Positions 56,831 to 64,000 of a stretch of 64,000 nt of DNA are shown piece after piece. The notes under the pieces were generated by a model that saw nothing but the letters and a program-made list of their open reading frames with translations, was not told where the DNA came from and searched no databases. The stretch comes from Lysobacter sp. BMK333-48F3 (GTDB lineage Bacteria > Pseudomonadota > Gammaproteobacteria > Xanthomonadales > Xanthomonadaceae), in contig NZ_JAIHOO010000001.1 of the NCBI RefSeq assembly GCF_019733395.1, positions 1-64,000 on the forward strand, read 5' to 3'. Both the position numbers and the translations under genes were made by a program. Numbering within the stretch: the stretch's first letter is position 1; each line of letters begins with the position of its first letter.

Positions 56831-57510
56831 CGTATCAACGTCCGTTTGATAGAGAACGCTTAATCTAGCGGGATCTTCTCCAAGTCACCACTGCGCCCGC
56901 CGCCTCCGCTGCGTTGCGGACGCGGCCTCGGCGGCTGCAACGATCCCTCGCGGCGTCCGCCTGCGGACAACGTGGCGACGCGACCACAACCAGACCGGCT
57001 ACGCGAGATTTTCCGCGCGTCCGTCCTGCTCCACTGCGCGCCCGGCCGCCGGCTCGTCGGTCGGCGACGCCTCGGCCACGCATCGGCCAGCGCGCAACGC
57101 GCGTCTGCCTCGTCCCGGCGGCGGGGTTGCGCGCCGCTATCACGATGGCAAGCGGACGATCCCGATCCCCGAAGGACGCCTGTCGTCGGCCGCGTCCCGA
57201 CCTCAACCCGATCCGACTGATCGATCCGATCGGGCCGCTTCCACGGTTGCGGCGCATCCGGGTCGCACGCTCCGAACTCAGGGTTCGTCTCGCAAAAAAA
57301 CGAGACGAACGGCACGCCGTCGCATCCGCCAGCGGCGCGGTCCAAACGCGAATCAAACACGCAAGATCCGGCCACGCCGCGAGGTAGAACCCGCCACATT
57401 CCTGCCGTTACCCTGGCGTCCGGCGCTACGTCCCCCACGCGCCCGCAAGCGATGGAACGGACTGCCATTGCCCGGTCGAAGCGATGGCGTAAGCGCGTCA
57501 GGGGTAGAAC
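56831..57510. other. Intergenic region between JmjC oxygenase and Rhs genes (0.68 kb)
   Basis: No convincing gene is present: open frames here are short, arginine-rich and lack ribosome sites. It should hold divergent promoters for the minus-strand oxygenase operon and the plus-strand Rhs gene. An AT-richer stretch (about 56838-56865) directly upstream of the oxygenase is the best promoter candidate. A perfect hairpin lies at 57283-57310. Confidence 0.5.
57283..57310. repeat. Perfect 10-bp stem hairpin with A-rich loop
   Basis: The arms gttcgtctcg and cgagacgaac flank the loop caaaaaaa. The stem is flawless, but neither strand has a T-tract after it. It is not a standard intrinsic terminator; a protein-binding palindrome or RNA hairpin is possible. 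Confidence 0.6.
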
Positions 57511-60500
57511 ATGGAGTTGTTCCGACGTACCGGCTTGGCCGGCCTGGTGGCCGCGTTTTCCTTTCTGGCCGGTCTGGCGACCCCGTATCCGACGGCTTAT
57601 GCCGGGGCCTCCGTTCACGATATCGCTACGGCGGCGCCGCAAACCGGCGACCCGCCCGCGACCATGGGCGAGCGTCGGCTCGACGGCGCCGCCCAGCACC
57701 TGGAACGCCTGACCCGCGAATTGCGCGGTCGCAGCGAAGCCGGCGGCGCCGCATCCGCCGGCAGTTCCCTGGCCTTGGCGCAGCGGCTGCGCCCGCACCT
57801 CAACGGCCTGCGCAGCCTGGATACCGTGCTGGGGCAAAGCGCGCAGGAAGAGCGCGCCGGCCTGCAACGCTTGCGCGTTCCGGCGCAGTTGCGCCAACGC
57901 TTCGAATCCGACCAGTCGCGCATCCGCCAGGACGCCGCGCCGTTGCGCGCCGCCCTCGCCCGGGTCGAGCAGGCCGTGGCGGCCCATAGCGAAGGCGAAG
58001 CCGACGCCGCACTGGACGCCCTGGCCGCATTGCTGGCCAAGACCGACGTCACCCAGCGCCTGCGGTTCGATCCGGCGACCTTGCGGGCGCAGCGCATCGA
58101 ACGCGAGACCCGGCAGCCGGCCGCTACCGCCGCGCAACTGCAGGCCTTCCTGGCCGCTCCGGCCCGATCGGGTTCCGCGTCCGCCAAGACGGCCGCGGCC
58201 TTGGCCGGCACCAACCTCGCCGTCGCGGCCGCGCCGGAGCTCAGCGAGAACGAAGAGACCCAGATCACCCCGCGCATCCGCAGCCTGGCCGATCAACTGG
58301 GCCGCAACCCGGTCGCGATCTTCAACTGGGTGCGCAACAACATCGATTACGTGCCCACCCACGGCGCCATCCAGGGCGCCGACCTGACCCTGGTCAACCG
58401 CCGCGGCAACGCCGGCGATACCAGTTCGCTGCTGGTCGCCTTGCTGCGCGCTTCCGACATTCCGGCGCGTTTCGTCTACGGCACGGTCAACGTGCCGATC
58501 GAGCAGGCGGTGAACTGGCTCAAGGCCGACGACGCCGACGGCGCGATCGGGATGCTGCAGTTCGGCGGCATTCCCTCGACCCTGCTGACCAGCAACGGCC
58601 GCGCCGTGGCGGTTCGGATCCAGCACCTGTGGGTCGAGGCGCATGTCGACTTCACGCCCTCGCGCGGCGCGATCAATCGCGAACCCGACGCGTGGGTTCC
58701 GATGGACGCGAGCTTCAAGCAATACACCCGCACGCCGACCATCGACGTGCTCGGCATCGGCGGCTGGAACCCGACCAACGCGGCCGAGGCCATGTTGCGC
58801 GACGCGCAGATCGGCAGCGACGGTTCGATCACCAAGCTCAACACCTATGCCTACCAGGGCCAGGTCGACAGCGCGATCGGCCAGGTCATGCAGGCCCCCG
58901 GCCAGGGCGAGATCCGCGATCCGCAGGTGTGGATGGGCGGGTACGCGATCCTCGCCAGCCAGTTACCGGTGCTCTCCGGCACCCTGCCGTTCGCGGTCAG
59001 CGCCGCGACCTCGCGCTTCGCCGCGATGCCGGACAGCCTGAAGTACTACCTCGACATCCAGCTGTTCGCCAACCAGCGCGACATCGCCTACGAGAATCCG
59101 GAATTGAGCCTGCGGGTGGCGACCGTGCGCCTGGGCGGGCGCTCGGTGTTCGTCGACTACGCGCCGGCCACCGCCGAGGACGCGTTCGCGCTGAAGTCCT
59201 ACGAAACCAGCAATGCCGCCTCGCTGCCGCTGGGTTCGTTCCGGGTGATTCCGCGGCTGAAGCTCGGCGAGGAAGTGCTGGCCGAAGGCAACGTGGTCGC
59301 GATGGGCACCCAGCAGTTCTGGGTGGCCGGGGTGGTCGACCTGCAACGGCACATGTCCGGAACCTTCGAGCCGTACCAGTTCGCGGCCGGCTCGCACATC
59401 AGTTTCACTTCCGACCTGGGCAGCGTCAGCGAGGAACTGCTCGGCGCCCATTTCAACGGCCTGCCCGACTCGTCGCGGCGGCCGATCGCCGAGGCGCTGC
59501 ACCTGGCCGGCGTGCAGTACTGGTACCTCAACGACAGCCGCGCCTCGCTGTACGCGCGCGGCTGGGGCGGCCGCTTCCTGCGCATGCCCTCGGTCGGCGT
59601 GTTCGCCGCGCCGCTGCAGGTGCGCTACTTCTTCGGCATCCCGCGCAGCGGCTCGTACGCGGGCTTCGCCACCGACATCAAGGGCGATCGCGTCGCCCTG
59701 TACCACCGCGACCCGGCCAAGGCGGTGAAGATGGCCTACCAGGTCGGCAGCAACGGTTCGCTGTCGGAAAGCACCACCTGGGACCTGCTGCTCAACAACC
59801 GCGCCGGCAATTCGTTGTCGGCCTCCAGCATCATCGCCTGGGCCAATCGCGTCGGCGTGCCGATCTACACCGTCACCGCCGACAACGTCGAGCAGATCCT
59901 GCCCAAGCTGCAGACCACCGCCGACGTCAAGGACGAGATCCGCAACGCCGCCCTGGCCGGCCTGCAGGTCGTGGTGCCGCAGAAGGAATTCGCCCAAGGG
60001 CGGATCCAGGCCGCCGGCTACGTGATGATCGACTCCGATCGCGGCGACGGCATCTACCGCGTCGACGGCGGCCTCAACGGCGCGCTCAACGTCGGCTGCA
60101 TCGCCAAGGCGGTGTTGTTGAAGGCGATCTGCGAAAGCAAGTTCGCCCGGCTGATGGCCGCCCGGCTGGCGCAACTGGCGGCGCGTTTCGCGGTGCGCAT
60201 CGGCCTGGCCGCGGTGATGGCCGCGGTGGCGCCGCCGCTGGCGATCATCCTGCCGGTGGTGTCGGCGGTGTTGCTGGCGGTCACCATCATCCAGGTCACC
60301 TACGAGGTGCTGACCTGGGTGCGCGAGGTGATGAACGGCACGATTTCGCTGGCCCCGGAGGAGATGGCCGAAGCCGGCATCCGCGCGGTCAACGAATACG
60401 CCTGCAATTACCTGCCGAACTGCTTCAACAATCCGATGGGGCAGTTGGGCAATTCCGGCTTCGGCGGACCGGACCTGGGCGATGCCGGCCCGGGCGGCCC

Positions 60501-63500
60501 GCTGGTCGGCAATCCGGTCAGCGTCGCCACCGGCGTCAAGACCGAGGTCGAAGTCGATTACCAGGGCGAAGGCCCGTTCCCGCTGTCGTTCGTCCGCACC
60601 TATTCCAGCTATCTGCCCAACGGCTCGCCGATCGGCCACAAGTGGAGCAGCAACTACCACCAGAGCCTGCGCCTGCCCGACGGCGCGACCGCGATGGAAG
60701 CGCCCGAGGCGGTGCTGGCCCAGCGCAGCGACGGCGGCTGGCAGCAGTACGTGCTGCGCGCCGGCAGCTATGTCGCCAACGCCGACATGCCCGAACGGAT
60801 GGAGCGCATCACCGACGGCCTGGGCCGGACCACCCAGTGGCGCCTGCACACCGGCGACGACACGGTCGAGACCTACACCGCCGAAGGCCGCCTGATCGAG
60901 CTGACCGACCGCAGCGGCTTGCGCCAGGTCCTGACTTACAACGGCGAAGGCCTGCTCGAGCGGGTCAGCGACCCCTACGGCCGCAGCCTGCAGTTCGAAT
61001 ACGACCCCACCACCCGTCAGGTCGTCGCCCTGATCGACCCGGCCCAGCGCCGCACGGTCTACGGCTACGACGCCGGCACTCTGGTCACGGTCGACTACCC
61101 CGACCGGACCCGCCGCCAGTACCACTACGAAACCCCGGGCTGGCCGACCCTGCTGACCGGCATCACCGACGGCCGCGGCGTGCGCTACGCCAGTTGGAAA
61201 TACGACGACGAGAACCGCGTGGTCGAAGCCAGCCACGCCGGCGGCGCCGACCGCGTCACCTTGTCCTACGGCGACAAGCAGACCACCGTGGTCGACGCGC
61301 GCAACACCCGCCGCACCTACACCTTCACCCGCGTCTTCGACACCTTGCGCATGACCGAGGTGACCGAACCCTGCGCCAGTTGCGGCACCGGCAGCGCGGC
61401 CAAGATCGGCTACGACGGCGCCGGCTACCCCTCGCTGCTGACCGACCAGAACGGCAACCAGACCCAGGTCCGGATCAACGCCCGCGGCCTGCCGGAGCAA
61501 TGGACGCGCGCGCTCGGCAAGCCGGAAGCGCAGACCGTCAACGTGCGCTGGCACGCGACCTGGCGCCTGCCCGAGCTGATCAGCGAAACCGGCGCCACCG
61601 GCACCGCCAAGCAGACCCTGCTGGAGTACGACAGCCGCGGCAATCCGCGCAAGCGCACGGTCACCGTCGACGGCCAGAGCCGGGTCTGGAACTACGTCTA
61701 CAACGCCGCCGGCCAGATCGAAAGCGAGGACGGTCCGCGCAGCGACGTGGCCGATGTCACGGTGTACGAATACGACACGGCGACGGGAAACCGCAGCCTG
61801 GTGCGCGACGCCAACGGTTGGGTCACCCGCTATCCGCTGTACGACGAACACGGCCGCGTGTTGAGGATGATCGACGCCAATGGCCTCGTGTCCGATTACC
61901 GATACGACGGACGCGATCGCCTGATCGAATCCAAATTGACCGCTCCCGGCGGCGCGGCGCCCGAGGTGACCGTCTATGCCTACACCAAGTTCGGCGCTCT
62001 GGAACGCCTGACGCTCCCGGACGGAAGCTGGATCGAATACGCCTACGACGCCGCCCAACGCCAAGCCGGGGTACTCGACTCCCTGGGCAACAAGATCGTT
62101 TACACCCTCAATCCGGCCGGAGACCTGGAGCAAGAGAGCGTCTACGATCCGAGCGATCGCCTGGTGCGCGCTTCGAACCAGGTTTTCGATGCGCTGGGCC
62201 GCCTGTCCAAGGCCTACGGCACCAATCCCAACCAAGCCACCACCTTCGGCTACGACGGCAATGGCAATCTGCGCACGACCTTGGAACCGTTGCGTCAGAA
62301 CCCACAGGAACAGCGCTACGACGCCCTGGACCGGCTGAGAGCGACGATCGACCCGAAGGGCGGGAAGTCCGACTACGACTACGATACCCAGGACAATCTG
62401 CGCAAAGTCGTCGATCCGCGCGGACTGGCTACGGTCTACGATTACAACGGCTTCAACGAGTTGTCCAAGCAGGTCAGCCCTGACACCGGAACCACGAGCT
62501 TCGGGTACGACAGCGCTGGCAACCTGGCGCGCAAGCTGGACGCGCGAAACGCCGAGACGACCTATCGCTACGACGCGGCCAATCGTCTGCTGTCGATGAC
62601 TTATCCGGACGAGACGGTGTCGTACGGCTACGACGAAGCCGGCGGAGGCGCCGGCGGCAAAGGCCGCCTGACCAGCCTGGGCGACGGCAGCGGCCGGGTG
62701 CGCTATGTCTACGATGCGATGGGGCGCTTGCTGCAGAAGAGCCAACAGCTCGGCGCCGACAGCAACTCCGCGGCGCGCAAAGTCCTCGAATACAGCTATC
62801 AGCTCGGCCGGGTCAGCGAAACCAAGCTGCCCTCCGGCGCACGCTTGCGCTACGTCTACGGCGCCGACGGACGCGTCGCCGAGATCAGCGTCAACGGCCA
62901 GACCGTGGCGGGACAGATCGAGCATTTCCCCTACGGCGAACCCAAGGCCTGGAGCGACGCGGCCGGCCGCTATGAGCGGAGTTTCGACGCCGATGGCCGC
63001 ATCGACAGGTACACCATCGGAGCCGGCGAGACCCGGCTGCGCTACGACGACGCCGGGCGCATCGCCGAACAGACGGACATTTCGCCTGGACGGCCGGCGT
63101 GGCGCTTCGGCTACGACGAGCTGGACCGACTGCAGGATGCGACCAACCTCGACGGCAGCGGTCCGCTGGCGAACCTGGGATTGGCCTGGACGTTCGACGC
63201 CAACGGCAACCGGACGTCGCAGCAGCGCAGCGGCAACAATCCCGCGACCGTCGCTTATACGATCGATCCGGCGAGCAACCGCCTGACCGGACTGGCCGGA
63301 CAGAGCCGTGTCCACGATGCAGCGGGCAATACCACGCTCGCCGATGGCCAGACCTTCGTCTACTCGGCCCGCGGCCGGCCGGTCGAGGCGCGGCAGGGCA
63401 CGGCGGTGCTGGCTCGATATGCCTATAACGCCAAGGGCGAACGCGTGTGCTCCGCGCCTGCGGCCGGCGCTTGTCCCACCGCCGGCTCGGCGGGCAGCGG

Positions 63501-64000
63501 CTACCAACAGTTCGTCTACGATCTGGACGGACGCCTGATCGGCGAGTACGACGGCAACGGCAACCTGCTTGCCGAGCATGTATGGCTGGGCGACACGCCC
63601 ATCGCGGTGCTCAAGCCGGCCGCCACTGCGGCGCAGTTCGGCGGCCTGCCCGCAGGGGGCGATATCGCCGTCTACTTCGTGCGGCCGGACCAACAGAACA
63701 CGCCGCGCCTGGTGGTCAACGCCGCCGGCGCGCCGCTATGGCGCTGGGACAGCGCGCCCTTCGGCGATGCCGAGGCCGACCAGGATCCCTCCGGCAAGGG
63801 CGCTTTCGCCTATAGGCTGCGATTGCCGGGCCAGCAGTTCGATGCGGCCACAGGCAAGCATTACAACTACTTCCGCAGCTACGACCCGCAGATCGGCCGC
63901 TACCTGGAGAGCGACCCGCTGGGCCTGGACGACGGAGTGAACACCTACGGTTACGTCGGTTCCGACCCGCTCAACGACATCGACCCCGACGGCCTCAAGC
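57511..64000 (+). CDS. Secreted Rhs/YD-repeat protein with transglutaminase-like N-terminus (partial)
   Basis: At least 2163 codons with no stop before the right edge. The ATG at 57511 follows AGGGG, and residues 1-31 form a signal peptide (arginines, hydrophobic core, PTAYA). A transglutaminase-like fold lies at about 265-380: NWVRNNIDYVP, then GNAGDTSSLLVALLRA and HLWVEAHVDF. The usual catalytic Cys position is Ala, so it is probably inactive. Long hydrophobic stretches (about 880-940) precede a DUF6531-like start (GNPVSVATGVKTEVEVDYQG) and many YD repeats (about 1050-2000). The Rhs-associated core YFRSYDPQIGRYLESDPLGL lies at about 2120. Rhs proteins of this type encapsulate a variable C-terminal domain, often a toxin; that domain lies beyond the window. 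No VgrG or immunity gene is visible here. Confidence 0.92.
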   Translation, partial: MELFRRTGLAGLVAAFSFLAGLATPYPTAYAGASVHDIATAAPQTGDPPATMGERRLDGAAQHLERLTRELRGRSEAGGAASAGSSLALAQRLRPHLNGLRSLDTVLGQSAQEERAGLQRLRVPAQLRQRFESDQSRIRQDAAPLRAALARVEQAVAAHSEGEADAALDALAALLAKTDVTQRLRFDPATLRAQRIERETRQPAATAAQLQAFLAAPARSGSASAKTAAALAGTNLAVAAAPELSENEETQITPRIRSLADQLGRNPVAIFNWVRNNIDYVPTHGAIQGADLTLVNRRGNAGDTSSLLVALLRASDIPARFVYGTVNVPIEQAVNWLKADDADGAIGMLQFGGIPSTLLTSNGRAVAVRIQHLWVEAHVDFTPSRGAINREPDAWVPMDASFKQYTRTPTIDVLGIGGWNPTNAAEAMLRDAQIGSDGSITKLNTYAYQGQVDSAIGQVMQAPGQGEIRDPQVWMGGYAILASQLPVLSGTLPFAVSAATSRFAAMPDSLKYYLDIQLFANQRDIAYENPELSLRVATVRLGGRSVFVDYAPATAEDAFALKSYETSNAASLPLGSFRVIPRLKLGEEVLAEGNVVAMGTQQFWVAGVVDLQRHMSGTFEPYQFAAGSHISFTSDLGSVSEELLGAHFNGLPDSSRRPIAEALHLAGVQYWYLNDSRASLYARGWGGRFLRMPSVGVFAAPLQVRYFFGIPRSGSYAGFATDIKGDRVALYHRDPAKAVKMAYQVGSNGSLSESTTWDLLLNNRAGNSLSASSIIAWANRVGVPIYTVTADNVEQILPKLQTTADVKDEIRNAALAGLQVVVPQKEFAQGRIQAAGYVMIDSDRGDGIYRVDGGLNGALNVGCIAKAVLLKAICESKFARLMAARLAQLAARFAVRIGLAAVMAAVAPPLAIILPVVSAVLLAVTIIQVTYEVLTWVREVMNGTISLAPEEMAEAGIRAVNEYACNYLPNCFNNPMGQLGNSGFGGPDLGDAGPGGPLVGNPVSVATGVKTEVEVDYQGEGPFPLSFVRTYSSYLPNGSPIGHKWSSNYHQSLRLPDGATAMEAPEAVLAQRSDGGWQQYVLRAGSYVANADMPERMERITDGLGRTTQWRLHTGDDTVETYTAEGRLIELTDRSGLRQVLTYNGEGLLERVSDPYGRSLQFEYDPTTRQVVALIDPAQRRTVYGYDAGTLVTVDYPDRTRRQYHYETPGWPTLLTGITDGRGVRYASWKYDDENRVVEASHAGGADRVTLSYGDKQTTVVDARNTRRTYTFTRVFDTLRMTEVTEPCASCGTGSAAKIGYDGAGYPSLLTDQNGNQTQVRINARGLPEQWTRALGKPEAQTVNVRWHATWRLPELISETGATGTAKQTLLEYDSRGNPRKRTVTVDGQSRVWNYVYNAAGQIESEDGPRSDVADVTVYEYDTATGNRSLVRDANGWVTRYPLYDEHGRVLRMIDANGLVSDYRYDGRDRLIESKLTAPGGAAPEVTVYAYTKFGALERLTLPDGSWIEYAYDAAQRQAGVLDSLGNKIVYTLNPAGDLEQESVYDPSDRLVRASNQVFDALGRLSKAYGTNPNQATTFGYDGNGNLRTTLEPLRQNPQEQRYDALDRLRATIDPKGGKSDYDYDTQDNLRKVVDPRGLATVYDYNGFNELSKQVSPDTGTTSFGYDSAGNLARKLDARNAETTYRYDAANRLLSMTYPDETVSYGYDEAGGGAGGKGRLTSLGDGSGRVRYVYDAMGRLLQKSQQLGADSNSAARKVLEYSYQLGRVSETKLPSGARLRYVYGADGRVAEISVNGQTVAGQIEHFPYGEPKAWSDAAGRYERSFDADGRIDRYTIGAGETRLRYDDAGRIAEQTDISPGRPAWRFGYDELDRLQDATNLDGSGPLANLGLAWTFDANGNRTSQQRSGNNPATVAYTIDPASNRLTGLAGQSRVHDAAGNTTLADGQTFVYSARGRPVEARQGTAVLARYAYNAKGERVCSAPAAGACPTAGSAGSGYQQFVYDLDGRLIGEYDGNGNLLAEHVWLGDTPIAVLKPAATAAQFGGLPAGGDIAVYFVRPDQQNTPRLVVNAAGAPLWRWDSAPFGDAEADQDPSGKGAFAYRLRLPGQQFDAATGKHYNYFRSYDPQIGRYLESDPLGLDDGVNTYGYVGSDPLNDIDPDGLK

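Noticed and set aside
57283..57310. Intrinsic terminator for one of the flanking operons
   Set aside because: Both flanking genes are transcribed away from it and no T-tract follows the stem on either strand.
56860..58722. A 620-codon minus-strand frame over the intergenic region and the Rhs 5' end
   Set aside because: It is antisense to the Rhs signal and transglutaminase-like coding sequence and has no recognisable domain or ribosome site.

Overview
The window is very GC-rich, almost entirely coding, and dominated by giant assembly-line genes. The style (proteobacterial NRPS domains, a PvdE/SyrD-type exporter, an LpxL-type acyltransferase, DsbA, a large Rhs/YD-repeat protein) suggests a Gram-negative gamma- or beta-proteobacterium. 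A Lysobacter-like xanthomonad is my best guess; this is inferred from style, not from a marker gene.

Region 1 (1-47393, minus strand, read right to left) is one long biosynthetic operon. In transcription order it encodes: an LpxL/HtrB-like acyltransferase; a 6819-aa NRPS (fatty acyl-AMP ligase, ACP, then five modules); a membrane M28 metallopeptidase; a cyclic-peptide ABC exporter that overlaps the peptidase by 3 bases; a 3618-aa PKS-NRPS hybrid (KS-AT-KR-T, then two NRPS modules); a DsbA-like oxidoreductase; a cysteine-synthase-like enzyme; a 2501-aa NRPS whose second adenylation domain contains an FkbM-type methyltransferase; and the start of a further NRPS that runs off the left edge. Reading the specificity residues by eye gives an approximate backbone: acyl-Ala - N-methyl-Gln-like - (D) Thr-like - Cys-like - Ala - malonyl extension - Thr-like - Cys-like - (D) unknown - O-methyl-Ser? 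- more. The two Cys-like modules together with a cysteine synthase, a DsbA homologue, a periplasm-directed exporter and a membrane peptidase suggest a lipopeptide matured in the periplasm, possibly with a disulfide. That is an inference.

Region 2 (47394-48024) is a 0.63-kb divergent intergenic region. It holds a degenerate direct duplication of the acyltransferase 5' end.

Region 3 (48025-56830) holds a small convergent gene set. On the plus strand are a stand-alone A-T-C NRPS and a starch-synthase-like glycosyltransferase. On the minus strand are a JmjC/cupin oxygenase, an FkbM-like methyltransferase and an alpha-amylase-fold protein. The last two overlap, so this is a tight operon. The A domain of the plus-strand NRPS is nearly identical to the module-2 A domain of the 6819-aa NRPS but in opposite orientation. 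The two form a 1.2-kb inverted repeat around the divergent promoter region.

Region 4 (56831-64000) is a 0.68-kb intergenic stretch with a perfect hairpin, followed by a secreted transglutaminase-like/Rhs (YD-repeat) protein that continues past the right edge.

The megasynthases are mosaics of near-identical blocks of 1.2-1.9 kb, evidence of recent duplication or gene conversion. I saw no thioesterase, MbtH protein, phosphopantetheinyl transferase, regulator, tRNA, rRNA, CRISPR array or transposase in the window.
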